From contig JAQSDV010000002.1 of the NCBI GenBank assembly GCA_029945425.1, positions 1,309,960 through 1,373,959 on the forward strand: a DNA stretch of 64,000 nt, read 5' to 3'. Positions 54,954-63,853 of this stretch are shown piece after piece. The notes beneath the pieces were generated by a model that ran no database searches, had not been told where the DNA came from, and saw only the letters and a program-made list of their open reading frames with translations. Positions within the stretch are counted from its first letter, which is position 1. Each line of letters starts with the position of its first letter. A program made the translations under genes and the position numbers. The DNA is from a bacterium. Lineage in GTDB: Bacteria > Pseudomonadota > Alphaproteobacteria > Micavibrionales > UBA2020.

Positions 54954-56345
54954 ATGAAGCACTTCCTTCTATTATTTTTCGTGGCTGCCTTGTTGTTCGC
55001 AATACAAGGCGAAGCTCACGCCTTTTCCTGCAAAAGACCAGATAGCAAATTGAAGGATACTCCTTACGTTTTTAAGGGAGAAGTAATAGAAACCAAGAGC
55101 GTCCCCGAAGATATCCCCGCCGAAGAGATAGCGAGGATGAAAAGTGAATTCCCCGGAGATGAAAAAACTTACAATCTATGGTCGGGCAGCGCAAAAATTA
55201 CTCGCCTGAAAATTATCACCGCGTATAAAGGTGTTGATGTCCAAGAAATTACGCTTCACCATCGGTCGGGCGGATCACTGTTCGGAGCATCTTTCGAACT
55301 GGCAAAAACATATATCGTTTATGCAACAAAGGATGACAACGGGCATTACACAGCATCGGATTCTTGTGACGGCATTTATAACACCGCAACTGCGCGCGAC
55401 ACCAACCACTATCATCAGGAACTCATGGCCTATGGCGCGCAGACAGAAGCACTCCAAAAACTTATTGCTGACGATCCGAAGAATCCTTTTCTGCACATTT
55501 CCCTTGGCGCAATTCACGCGGAATACCGTGACTATGCAAGAGCCGAAAAGGATTACGAGCAGGCAATACGTTTATTCTGGCGACCGAATGAGCCTAATAA
55601 AGAAGAAACACCGCTCGATGAAATAATACATTCAGCTACGCTTAATCAGACAGGTCTGCGCTCTGCATATGGCAGCGCACTTTATTTTCAAGGAAAATAT
55701 GAACAGGCCGAGCGCGCATTGCGCGGTGAAAGCCGCACGGAATCGCGACAGATGTACAAGGCATCCCACCTGATGCTTAAAAACTATGACACCGTGGCCA
55801 CTTTGGCGTACGGTCTCGACGGTATAGAAATAAAGACCCTTGACCTTAGCGGAGCGCATGCTGACGGGCTTGATTTATCCGGCGTAAAAATCGGCGAGCT
55901 TATCCTTCTAAACACGAAAATTTCGAATTCAAATTTTCGACATGCAGAAATCCGTAACATCAGCGTTCAGGACAGCCTTCTTTCACACGTAGATTTTTCC
56001 AAAGCGACAATCAGCGGAAGTGTAGTGTCGTCCGCGGACTTTAAGGACGCCAATTTCACTGATGCCAAAATTTATATCAGCGACATCGAACGCGTCGATT
56101 TCTCACGTGCCAATTTTCAAGGCGCGGAAATGACGATATATCACCGCCTGACCAACAGCCATTTTGACGGTGCAAACCTCAGCGATTTCGACCTATCCCC
56201 TTCGGAGTGGCAGCAATCCCGCTCGAGCGCCACCGACGCCGCGTTCGAGGCAACGTTCAAAGATGCGCTTTATAACAGCGGCACGAAATGGTTCACCGAT
56301 TTTGATCCCGTCAAGGCGGGAGCGAAAAAATCGCCGGCGAAATAA
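54954..56345 (+). CDS. Secreted TPR plus pentapeptide-repeat protein
   Basis: 463 residues from ATG 54954, one base after the SDR stop. Signal peptide MKHFLLLFFVAALLFAIQGE. Then a beta-rich N-terminal part, a TPR-like stretch (NPFLHISLGAIHAEYRDYAR; LRSAYGSALYFQGKYEQAER) and pentapeptide repeats (LDLSGAHADGLDLSGVKIGE; DFKDANFTDAKIYISDIERV). The gene is more AT-rich than its neighbours and may have been acquired. Function unknown. Convergent with the PP2C-like gene. Confidence 0.8.
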   Translation: MKHFLLLFFVAALLFAIQGEAHAFSCKRPDSKLKDTPYVFKGEVIETKSVPEDIPAEEIARMKSEFPGDEKTYNLWSGSAKITRLKIITAYKGVDVQEITLHHRSGGSLFGASFELAKTYIVYATKDDNGHYTASDSCDGIYNTATARDTNHYHQELMAYGAQTEALQKLIADDPKNPFLHISLGAIHAEYRDYARAEKDYEQAIRLFWRPNEPNKEETPLDEIIHSATLNQTGLRSAYGSALYFQGKYEQAERALRGESRTESRQMYKASHLMLKNYDTVATLAYGLDGIEIKTLDLSGAHADGLDLSGVKIGELILLNTKISNSNFRHAEIRNISVQDSLLSHVDFSKATISGSVVSSADFKDANFTDAKIYISDIERVDFSRANFQGAEMTIYHRLTNSHFDGANLSDFDLSPSEWQQSRSSATDAAFEATFKDALYNSGTKWFTDFDPVKAGAKKSPAK

Positions 56346-56349
56346 TGAA

Positions 56350-57195
56350 TTAGGGCTTCAGGTGCAATCGCGCCTTTGCCTCAAACGTCTCCACAACCTT
56401 TTCCGCAGCCGCTTTGCCGCCGTGGCCGTCGGCGAGGGCGATGAAGAGGTCGCCGTTTTGTTTTGCGGGAATTTTGTAGATGGCGGCGGTGAGGTTGTCC
56501 TCGCTGCCGTTGTGATAGGCGAGTGCGGTGAAGATATCCGCAAGGGCGTCAGTCGCGCCGTCGGCGATGGCCTGTTTCAGGGGCGCGATATAGTCGCGGT
56601 GGCGGGTGCCTTCGAGCAAGCCGTCGGATGATACCATCACATAGACATCCCTGCCCGCGTCGAGGTCTTTTTTCAAATCAACGCTGACGAATTCAGGTTC
56701 GCGCAACACGCCCGTGATGCCCGCGTCGCCGAAGGCGCGGGAGAGCATGAGGCGGCCATCGACGCGGCCATTTTCATGCACCCGCCCGCCCGCATCCTCG
56801 ACCTTTTCCTTTTCGGATGCGATTGCGGCATGATGGTCGCGGGTGATCTTGCGCGCGGTCACATCGCCGGTGGTTTTGTCATGGGTAAAGATGATGACAG
56901 GGCTGTCACCCAGAAACGCGGCGTTCAGTTTTCCGTCTTTTGAAATAACAACGCCGGTGCCGGTCGCGCCGGAGCGGTATTTGTTCGTATCGACCGCCGC
57001 CGCGTGGAATGCTTCGGCCAGAAATTTGCGCGCGTCCGGAATATCGAGGCCCGATTGCACAAGGTGGCGGTCTTCCTGATACGGGCGGCGGCCTTGGCGC
57101 GAGGTGATTTGCACGCCGCTCTCGACCCGCGAAAAATCACCCGCAGCAGCGGGCACGGGCGGAAGGCCGTGGAGGGGGTCGGGTTTGGTGGACAT
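56350..57195 (-). CDS. PP2C-family phosphatase-like protein with permuted motif order
   Basis: 281 residues. PP2C metal-binding motifs are present but in an unusual order: RPYQEDR (37-43), SGATGTGVV (75-83), FLGDSPV (94-100), SSDGLLE (189-195), SEDNLTA (231-237), and last LADGHGGKAAAEKVVETF (254-271). In normal PP2C, DGHGG follows the ED motif near the N-terminus. So the strand-helix unit seems moved to the C-terminus, a circular-permutation-like arrangement. All four metal-binding acidic positions (D42, D191, D233, D256) are present, so it may still be an active Ser/Thr phosphatase. Substrate unknown. Confidence 0.85.
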   Translation of the reverse strand: MSTKPDPLHGLPPVPAAAGDFSRVESGVQITSRQGRRPYQEDRHLVQSGLDIPDARKFLAEAFHAAAVDTNKYRSGATGTGVVISKDGKLNAAFLGDSPVIIFTHDKTTGDVTARKITRDHHAAIASEKEKVEDAGGRVHENGRVDGRLMLSRAFGDAGITGVLREPEFVSVDLKKDLDAGRDVYVMVSSDGLLEGTRHRDYIAPLKQAIADGATDALADIFTALAYHNGSEDNLTAAIYKIPAKQNGDLFIALADGHGGKAAAEKVVETFEAKARLHLKP

Positions 57196-57240
57196 GTAGG
57201 AAGCGTACAGGATCAGACGGAAAAGGAAAGACGGTTTTTC

Positions 57241-59511
57241 TTAGCCCTTCTTCTCTTTATCCTTGTCCATCTGCGCCATGGGGTCTTTTATCTTGCGGGG
57301 TTTGCGGTCGGTGCTGGGGTTGTATTTTTTGGTTTTCTTGGACTGGGCCACGCGCGGGTTGTGTTCCGCCGTGCCGCGGCCGGAATAGCTGGGATATTTC
57401 ATGAAATAATCCTGCGCGCCCATCAGGCGGCCCGATGGTTTCACGCGGCGGTAGCTGCCGTCGAACAGCAGTTCCCAGCTTTGGGTGTCGTCCAGCAGAT
57501 TGGCGGTCATGATCTGCGCCAATACCTGTTCCTGCACGGTGGGGTTTTTCAATTCCACCATGACTTCGATGCGGGTGTCGAGGTTGCGCGCCATCCAGTC
57601 GGCGGAGGCGATGAAAACGCGCGCGCCTTCTTCGGGCATATTCACGCCGTTCGCAAAGCAGAAGATACGGGCGTGTTCGAGGTACCTGCCGACGATGGAT
57701 TTGACGCGGATGTTTTGCGACATCCCCTCGACGCCGGGTTTCAGGCAGCAGATGCCGCGCACGACAAGGTCGATCTTCACGCCTTTTTGCGAGGCGTTGT
57801 AGAGCGCATCGGTGATTTCGGCATCGACCAGCGAATTCATTTTCGCCCAGATCGCGGCGGGTTTTCCGGCCTCGGCGTTTTTCACTTCGGCATCGATCAG
57901 GTCGAGAATGCGGTGGCGCATATCGATCGGCGCCATCACGATATTCTTGAACTGGTCGGGCTTGGCATAGCCGGTCAGGTAGTTGAACAGCTTCGCCGCG
58001 TCCTGACACAAATCGGGATCGCAGGTGAGCAGCGAGAGGTCGGTATAGAATTTCGAGGTGACGGGGTTATAGTTGCCCGTGCCGAAATGCGCGTAGGAAC
58101 GCAAGCCCCCCGGTTCGCGGCGCGTGACAAGGCAGATTTTCGCATGGGTCTTGAGGTTGATAATGCCGTAGATCACCTGCACGCCCGCGCGTTCAAGGTC
58201 GCGCGCCAGTTTGATGTTTGCTTCCTCGTCGAACCGCGCGCGCAGTTCGACCACGGCGGTCACGGATTTTCCGCTATCCGCCGCCTCGATCAGCGCCTTC
58301 ACGACCGGCGAATTTGCACTGGTGCGATATAACGTCTGCTTGATCGAAATCACGTTTTCGTCGGATGCTGCCTGACGGATGAATTGCATCACCACGTCAA
58401 ATGATTCATAGGGGTGATGGACGACCATGTCCTTCGCCTGTATCGCCGCAAAAACATCGCCGTTATGGTCGCTGACACGCTCGGGGTGGCGCGGCACATA
58501 GGGTTTGTATTTCAGGTCATGGCGGTCGATCTGGTACAGCTCGTTCAAATCGGTCAACCCGACCATGCCGGTGATCTGGAACACGTTGCGGTTGGCGATG
58601 CGCAAGGATGTGATAATGAATTTGCGCAGCTCCGACGGCATGGATTTGTTCAGGATAAGGCCGATGACCGAACCGCGCTTGCGTGACTTCAGCGCCTTTT
58701 CGTAGTGCTGCACGAGGTCTTCGGCTTCATCGGCGATCGCCAGTTCGGAATCGCGCAGCACCTGGAAAAAACCGCTTTCAGCCGCGTGATAACCGGGGAA
58801 GAAGGTGGGCAGGAAACGGTCGAGCACGTCTTCCAGCGCAATCATGCGCGCGGTGTTGCCGGACAGGCGGATAAACCTCGGCACTTTCGCGGGCAGCAGG
58901 ATCAGCGCGGTCATGCGTGATAATGTCGTATCATCCTCCAGCGTATAAATCGCGGTCAGCGATTTGTTCGGCAGGAACGGGAACGGATGCGCGGGGTCGA
59001 TTGCGATGGGGGTCAGCGTCGGGAAGATATTGGCGAGGAAATAGCTTTCCACCCATTTCTGTTCCATCGGCGTCAGTTCTTCGGCCGCGATGATGCGGAT
59101 GTTTTCTTTTTCCAAACCATGCAGCAGGTCGATCCAGCATTCCTGCTGGTCGTCCATCATCTTGCGCACGAGTTTCAGGATCGGGGTGATCTGCTGCTGC
59201 GCGGTCATGCCGTCTTCGGACAGGCTGTCGACGCCGCGCGTAATCTGGTCGCTCAGCCCCGCGATCCGCACCATAAAAAATTCTTCGAGGTTGGAGGCGG
59301 AGATGGACAAAAACTTCGCGCGCTCCAGCAGCGGGTTCGACTGGTTCTTCGCCTCCGACAAAACGCGGTGGTTGAAACGCAGCCATGAAATTTCACGGTT
59401 GAGGAATTTGGCGGCGAGCGGATGCGCGGGGGCTTCGGCCGGCGCGGCTTGCGCGGGGGTCATGGCAAGGTCGGGCAAAATCTTGACCGATATGTCTGAC
59501 GGCTCGTTCAT
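57241..59511 (-). CDS. ppk1: Polyphosphate kinase 1
   Basis: 756 residues. PPK1 domains in order: N-terminal (FLNREISWLRFNHRVLSEAK; SNLEEFFMVRIAGL), head, and two PLD-like C-terminal domains with the catalytic His region (INLKTHAKICLVTRREPGGL; HFGTGNYNP) and SIKQTLYRTSANSPVVKALI. Makes polyphosphate from ATP. The last 60 residues are Lys-rich and longer than usual. Gap to the PP2C-like gene 45 bases, so they may be cotranscribed. Confidence 0.95.
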   Translation of the reverse strand: MNEPSDISVKILPDLAMTPAQAAPAEAPAHPLAAKFLNREISWLRFNHRVLSEAKNQSNPLLERAKFLSISASNLEEFFMVRIAGLSDQITRGVDSLSEDGMTAQQQITPILKLVRKMMDDQQECWIDLLHGLEKENIRIIAAEELTPMEQKWVESYFLANIFPTLTPIAIDPAHPFPFLPNKSLTAIYTLEDDTTLSRMTALILLPAKVPRFIRLSGNTARMIALEDVLDRFLPTFFPGYHAAESGFFQVLRDSELAIADEAEDLVQHYEKALKSRKRGSVIGLILNKSMPSELRKFIITSLRIANRNVFQITGMVGLTDLNELYQIDRHDLKYKPYVPRHPERVSDHNGDVFAAIQAKDMVVHHPYESFDVVMQFIRQAASDENVISIKQTLYRTSANSPVVKALIEAADSGKSVTAVVELRARFDEEANIKLARDLERAGVQVIYGIINLKTHAKICLVTRREPGGLRSYAHFGTGNYNPVTSKFYTDLSLLTCDPDLCQDAAKLFNYLTGYAKPDQFKNIVMAPIDMRHRILDLIDAEVKNAEAGKPAAIWAKMNSLVDAEITDALYNASQKGVKIDLVVRGICCLKPGVEGMSQNIRVKSIVGRYLEHARIFCFANGVNMPEEGARVFIASADWMARNLDTRIEVMVELKNPTVQEQVLAQIMTANLLDDTQSWELLFDGSYRRVKPSGRLMGAQDYFMKYPSYSGRGTAEHNPRVAQSKKTKKYNPSTDRKPRKIKDPMAQMDKDKEKKG

Positions 59512-59645
59512 CTTCCAGTCCGAAATGCTTTAGTACAAAGAGCAGTATAGCATACATATCCACAGCCTGTCCGGACAGTGGCGTAAGGGGTTCAATTCTT
59601 TCGTTTTTGATGCGGAAAATTGCGCGATTATGGCGACAGGGGGAT

Positions 59646-59948
59646 CTATTTTATGGCCTTCGCGAATTTGTCCATCGCCTGCGCCAGTTTGAAATCGAGG
59701 TCGGTGATGCCCCCCGCGTCATGGGTGGAGAGCGTCACATCGACGCGGTTATAGACGTTGAACCATTCGGGGTGGTGGTTCATTTGTTCTGCCTTCAACG
59801 CAGCCCGCGTCATGAAGGCGAAGGCCGCGCTGAAATCTTTAAACTGGTAAGATTTGAAAAGCGCCGGGCGTTTTTCCTTTTTACGGGCCCATCCGGCATT
59901 TTTTTCGAGAAACGATTCGATATCTTGACTCTTGTTCAACTTCGCCAT
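59646..59948 (-). CDS. phhB: 4a-hydroxytetrahydrobiopterin dehydratase
   Basis: 100 residues. The family motif [20 protein letters not shown] with [18 protein letters not shown] is fully present (active-site HH pair and second His). It recycles the pterin cofactor of aromatic amino acid hydroxylases. No hydroxylase gene is adjacent. Confidence 0.93.
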   Translation of the reverse strand: MAKLNKSQDIESFLEKNAGWARKKEKRPALFKSYQFKDFSAAFAFMTRAALKAEQMNHHPEWFNVYNRVDVTLSTHDAGGITDLDFKLAQAMDKFAKAIK

Positions 59949-60028
59949 GGACAGATTCTCCCCGATTCGGTAAGGTGACCTTAGTTTAGCTCAATCATCG
60001 CGTTTACGTCTATCCGGGGGTCGGACAG

Positions 60029-60481
60029 TTGGAAACAAAATCAATATTCGTGGGATTCACCGTCCCGCCTTCGACGGATGATATTCAGCAGATCGCTGAA
60101 ATCATCATCGACGGATTGCCCGACGGGTTGCGCAAGCACACCGGCGGCAAGCGGCTGAAGGCGGTCGTGGAGGATTTTCCCGACGCGTTCATCGAGCAGG
60201 AACTTGAACTTGAAACGCCGTTCGACCTTCTGGGCTGCTACCAGTCCTGCAGCCCCACCCAGCGCCGGAACACCAAGAACGGACGCAAGGAAGACACGAT
60301 TTACCTCTACCGCCGCCCCATCCTCGATATGTGGGCCGACGGCAACGAGGACCTGACGCGCCTTATCAACCGCGTCATCCTGCACGAAATTGGCACGCAT
60401 TTCGGTTTCACGCAGGACGATATTGATATGTACGAAGAGGACATGTTCGGGGCGACGGTTTCGAACAGCGGCGCCGGTTAG
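60029..60481 (+). CDS. Small zincin-like metallopeptidase-family protein
   Basis: 150 residues from TTG 60029; the only ATG codons in frame lie near residue 101 or later and would remove half of the protein. HEIGTHFGFTQDDID (119-133) gives HExxH with a downstream Asp, as in the small metallopeptidase family once called DUF1025. N-terminal half is alpha/beta. No signal peptide, so cytoplasmic. Activity is not proved. Followed by a terminator. Confidence 0.85.
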   Translation: METKSIFVGFTVPPSTDDIQQIAEIIIDGLPDGLRKHTGGKRLKAVVEDFPDAFIEQELELETPFDLLGCYQSCSPTQRRNTKNGRKEDTIYLYRRPILDMWADGNEDLTRLINRVILHEIGTHFGFTQDDIDMYEEDMFGATVSNSGAG

Positions 60482-60513
60482 GGGTTTCTTGGCGCCTTGT
60501 TCCTCTATATAAG

Positions 60514-60546
60514 GGGCGGCTTCTTACGGGGAGCCGCCCTTTTTTA
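60514..60546 (+). terminator. Rho-independent terminator after the zincin gene
   Basis: GGGCGGCT (60514-60521) pairs with AGCCGCCC (60532-60539), followed by TTTTTTATT. It lies 33 bases after the stop codon. Confidence 0.88.
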
Positions 60547-60560
60547 TTGAAGGTGATTAT

Positions 60561-61016
60561 TTGAGAAGATTTTTATTCATACAACTGCTCATGATTTTGA
60601 ACGCAAGCACACCGGCTTTCGCAATGAGGTGCCGCAGTGATTGCGGGCCGAAGCTTGCCGATTTTGGCGTTACCGCGCTTTTCGTTTTTCCCATTTCAAT
60701 CGCGCTTGCTTTCTTTTTCAGCCGCGGGAAAGGGTCGATTGGAACTTTACCTTTTCAAAAATACTTAACATGCTGCCTGCTTTGTCCTGCCCTTTTTGTC
60801 GCTTCATTTGACTTGTTGGCTCGTTATAGAACACCCGAGCAGTTGAGAGACGGTGGATCACCACATATTCTTTTCTGGCTCACCGGCTGTTTATTTCTTA
60901 TCGGCCTTCACGCGATATTTGTAAAAATAGTGAATGGTGCCCCGACGCGGCCGCAGAAGATGTTTGCTGGCTGGGTTATCTTTATCTTATCCGTGCTTAT
61001 CTACGCTATAAATTGA
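60561..61016 (+). CDS. Small membrane protein of unknown function
   Basis: 151 residues from TTG 60561. N-terminal hydrophobic stretch then several membrane helices (TALFVFPISIALAFFFS; LLCPALFVASFDLLARY; HILFWLTGCLFLIGLHAIFV; MFAGWVIFILSVLIYAI). Four Cys near helices. No family recognised. The gene is AT-rich, unlike its neighbours, and flanked by terminators on both sides, so it may be a transferred single-gene unit. Confidence 0.65.
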   Translation: MRRFLFIQLLMILNASTPAFAMRCRSDCGPKLADFGVTALFVFPISIALAFFFSRGKGSIGTLPFQKYLTCCLLCPALFVASFDLLARYRTPEQLRDGGSPHILFWLTGCLFLIGLHAIFVKIVNGAPTRPQKMFAGWVIFILSVLIYAIN

Positions 61017-61018
61017 AA

Positions 61019-61050
61019 CCGCCCGAACCATTCTGGCGCGGGCGGCTTTT
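61019..61050 (+). terminator. Hairpin terminator after the membrane protein gene
   Basis: CCGCCCG (61019-61025) pairs with CGGGCGG (61039-61045), followed by CTTTTG. Located directly after the stop codon; moderate T run. Confidence 0.78.
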
Positions 61051-61139
61051 GTAGGAGCTTATAGCTCTATTCGCCAACGCGGGATTGGGCTTGCGGTTCC
61101 CCCTTCCCCCCGGCTTTGAAAATCGTGTATGTTCTGCCC

Positions 61140-62114
61140 ATGACAAGTGTGACCCAGACCCTGATCGACCGTGCATCCGCCTATATCGGCGGCGATGTCA
61201 CATGGGTATTGCCGGAGGCGGAGGCGAGCCTTCGCAATATTCCCAAGCTGAACGCGCTGCACCCGTTCCGCCCCGCATTCCTTGCCCTGCAGAACATGAA
61301 GGTGGCGGTTAACCCTGAATGGCCCGCGCATACCGGTTCGACCGTCGCGCTGAATTTGCCGCGTCAGGCGGAATGGGCCTTCGGGTTGCTGGCGCAGGCG
61401 CTGGAGAAAATGCCGGCGGGCGGCCATCTGCTGATGATCGCGCCGAATGACCTTGGCGGGAAGCGTTACGCCAAGGTGCTGGACGAAAATTTCGACGTTG
61501 TGTTTGCGGAGAGCAAGAACCATTGCCGCATCGCCGTGATCACGCGCCCCGCCGTGCTGCCCGATATCGTGCAGAAATGGAAAGACGGCGCACGCGCGCT
61601 GCTGGTCACGGCTGCGGATTTACTGTCGCTGCCCGGCACGTTCAGCCATGGGCGCGTGGATACGGGATCGGCCTTGCTGCTGGAACACTTGCCCGCGCTG
61701 ACGGGCACGGTTGCCGATTTCGGCGGCGGCTGGGGGTTATTGGCGCAGCAGGCGCTGACAACCGCTTCCCGCGTCGATTTGTTCGAGGCTGATTACAACG
61801 CCATCCAGCTGGCCAAGCGCAACCTTGGCGAAAAGAACATCCAGTATTTCTGGCACGATATCCTGACCGAGAAAATCGCGGGCAAGTACGACGCTGTCAT
61901 CATGAACCCGCCTTTCCATGACCTTGCCGATGCCAACCCCGAAATCGGCCGCGGGTTTATCGAGAACGCGGCTACGGCCCTGAAAACGGGCGGGCAGCTG
62001 TGGATGGTGGCGAATACCCACCTGCCCTATGAAGAAATCCTGAAATCGCAGTTCAAATCCGTGACGAACGTCGTGCGGGCGAAGGGCTTCAAGGTTTTGT
62101 CGGCGGTGAAGTGA
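61140..62114 (+). CDS. RsmC-like class I SAM methyltransferase
   Basis: 324 residues from ATG 61140 (MTSVTQTLIDRASAYIGGDV); an upstream TTG (61116) is possible but has no clear ribosome binding site. Two-domain structure: a degenerate N-terminal half and a C-terminal methyltransferase with VADFGGGWGLLAQ (SAM motif I) and VIMNPPFHDL (NPPF, motif IV). This is the RsmC/RlmG pattern, which methylates guanine N2 in rRNA. The exact target base is not known. Confidence 0.88.
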   Translation: MTSVTQTLIDRASAYIGGDVTWVLPEAEASLRNIPKLNALHPFRPAFLALQNMKVAVNPEWPAHTGSTVALNLPRQAEWAFGLLAQALEKMPAGGHLLMIAPNDLGGKRYAKVLDENFDVVFAESKNHCRIAVITRPAVLPDIVQKWKDGARALLVTAADLLSLPGTFSHGRVDTGSALLLEHLPALTGTVADFGGGWGLLAQQALTTASRVDLFEADYNAIQLAKRNLGEKNIQYFWHDILTEKIAGKYDAVIMNPPFHDLADANPEIGRGFIENAATALKTGGQLWMVANTHLPYEEILKSQFKSVTNVVRAKGFKVLSAVK

Positions 62115-62208
62115 CGCTTTACCCGTAGCGTTATCAAGCCCTTACCCGCCCCCTTGCCCGCTGCCTGAATCCGTTTTATGGTACATCTGTTCAAAAGCCG
62201 CAAAGGTT

Positions 62209-62661
62209 ATGATGGCCAAAACCAATCCGCCACGCCGCGTGATCTACAAGCTGCGCAGCGCCTTCCCGACGGAATGGCGCGGCGAGCATAGCGGCGTCGA
62301 ACATGCGGGCCAGTTCGTCGCCCGCGACCAGGCGGAATGGAAGCAGCTGTGGGACGCCGCGCATAGCAACATGTACCCGATCCCCAAGGCGCCCAAGCTG
62401 CCGCGCGACAAGATGGCGGTCGCGATATTTCACGGCCAGACCAATGACAGCGTGACCCTTTGCATCAGCAATGTGCAGGCCGAGCCGCGCAAGACGGTGG
62501 TGGAGTTCGAGGCGGATACGCGCGCGGTCTTGTCTACGGCCCAGCGCGAGCCTTTCCTGCTGAAATACATCGACCGCACCCCGCACAAGGTGGAATTCCG
62601 CCAGCGTCCCGCATCGTCGCGCCCCGCGCAGTCGATTGCGCCGCGCAACCCGCCGTTTTAA
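62209..62661 (+). CDS. Small hypothetical protein with possible PrcB-C-like domain
   Basis: 150 residues, no signal peptide. GQFVARDQAEWKQLWDAAHS then PRDKMAVAIFHGQTND and VEFEADTRAVL, with a C-terminal basic tail. The order of an aromatic/charged RDQAEW helix, then MAVAIF strands, resembles the PrcB C-terminal domain of protease-complex proteins, but this is weak. It is followed after 25 bases by a gene with a possible protease-inhibitor fold. Confidence 0.6.
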   Translation: MMAKTNPPRRVIYKLRSAFPTEWRGEHSGVEHAGQFVARDQAEWKQLWDAAHSNMYPIPKAPKLPRDKMAVAIFHGQTNDSVTLCISNVQAEPRKTVVEFEADTRAVLSTAQREPFLLKYIDRTPHKVEFRQRPASSRPAQSIAPRNPPF

Positions 62662-62686
62662 AAGCACCGACTTTAAAAGCACCGTC

Positions 62687-63049
62687 ATGGACAAGCAAAC
62701 ATACCTGTTGAAACTGAAAACCCCCGCCCTGCCCGCCGCGCGCCCCGATTGCACGGGCAAACCGCCGGAAAAATGCATGGCGCTGATGGACCAGTGGCGG
62801 CGCGCGATCATCAAGAACACCAGCCGCAATACCGAAAGCGTGGCGGGCGAGCTGCAGCGCATGATCGACAATTCGCACCTCCGCGGCGAGGCGCGGGTCA
62901 AGGAGACCTTCGGCAACCTTGGCATCGTGGGCATCGAATTGAACGATGCGCGCCATGCGGAGATCCTGGCCCTGCTGAACACCCATCCGGCCGTGAAGCC
63001 GCATCCGCTGGGTGTGGCGAAGCCGAAACCGCCGCAGGTTTCGCCTTAA
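62687..63049 (+). CDS. Small hypothetical protein
   Basis: 120 residues from ATG 62687 (MDKQTYLLKLKTPALPAARP). Alternating strand-helix pattern with LGIVGIELNDARHAEILALL near the end that looks a bit like peptidase-inhibitor I9 proteins, but I could not confirm this. The stop codon TAA is inside a perfect palindrome at 63043. Confidence 0.6.
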   Translation: MDKQTYLLKLKTPALPAARPDCTGKPPEKCMALMDQWRRAIIKNTSRNTESVAGELQRMIDNSHLRGEARVKETFGNLGIVGIELNDARHAEILALLNTHPAVKPHPLGVAKPKPPQVSP

Positions 63050-63068
63050 TATTAATTAATATTAAGGC
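63043..63068. repeat. Perfect 26-bp AT-rich palindrome over the stop codon
   Basis: The sequence from G63043 to C63068 is its own reverse complement: GCCTTAATATTAA on the left arm and TTAATATTAAGGC on the right arm. It contains the stop codon of the gene at 62687. Possible roles are a protein binding site or a cruciform; there is no T tract that would make it a plain terminator. Confidence 0.85.
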
Positions 63069-63203
63069 CATAGCATCTTCACCAGCAGCTTCACCTCTGC
63101 TGCAAACCATTCGCAAAATAATTGACATAACTTGCGAATCTTTCGTATGCTCCGTTACATTTCAAAAGACGCATAAAAAACGACAAACGAAAGGGTGAAC
63201 CAT

Positions 63204-63830
63204 ATGTCCATCGGCAGCAGAATTTCCTCCACATTGCGCGACGCTTTCAGCTACGCGGTCCATCAGGAAAACAGCAGCGACTACACGCGCAAATCCGTGG
63301 TGATCGATGCGCTCATCGAAAAATCCGCACCCTTCCTCGATACGTCTGCCGCCGGATACGAAACCCGCCTGCGCAAGGTGCTGGCCGAAACGCGCACGAA
63401 ACAGCTCGACGTGCTGCTGGAAAAAAATGTCGCCATCGGCCTTGATAGCCGCTTCGACACGCAGCGCCGCGAAGCCGCCAATGACCGCCTGCTGGAAGGT
63501 GCCTATTACCCTGCATCCGAAGGCAAGCCCGCGATCCTGACGCTGTGGGATAACGGCCTTGATGTGAAGGCGAGCATCATCACGCCGAGCGGCGCAACGC
63601 AGGCCGCGAATTTCGTGGAAAATCTGGCGGTCATCCTGAAGGCGGGCGAGCCCAAGGAAACGCTCTACGCGTCGCGCCTGACGACTGTTGATGCCGCAGG
63701 CGGCATCGGCATGGTCGCCATCATCACGACGACCGAATGGGAAACCAGGGCGCAGCTGCGCGAAACCGCCAGCAAGACTGCCGCCGTGACGCAGCCGCCC
63801 GCTAAACCAGTCGCGCCGAAGCCGAATTGA
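63204..63830 (+). CDS. Hypothetical protein, first of a tandem paralogue pair
   Basis: 208 residues from ATG 63204 with AAAGGGTG upstream (GTG 63195 is in frame too). Mostly helical N-terminal part (ISSTLRDAFSYAVHQENSSD; LRKVLAETRTKQLDVLLEKN) and a beta-rich middle (PAILTLWDNGLDVKASIITP). C-terminal Pro/Lys/Thr tail. No signal peptide or known domain. The next gene is its paralogue. Confidence 0.72.
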   Translation: MSIGSRISSTLRDAFSYAVHQENSSDYTRKSVVIDALIEKSAPFLDTSAAGYETRLRKVLAETRTKQLDVLLEKNVAIGLDSRFDTQRREAANDRLLEGAYYPASEGKPAILTLWDNGLDVKASIITPSGATQAANFVENLAVILKAGEPKETLYASRLTTVDAAGGIGMVAIITTTEWETRAQLRETASKTAAVTQPPAKPVAPKPN

Positions 63831-63853
63831 TTTTAACCCGGAGGATTCCGACC

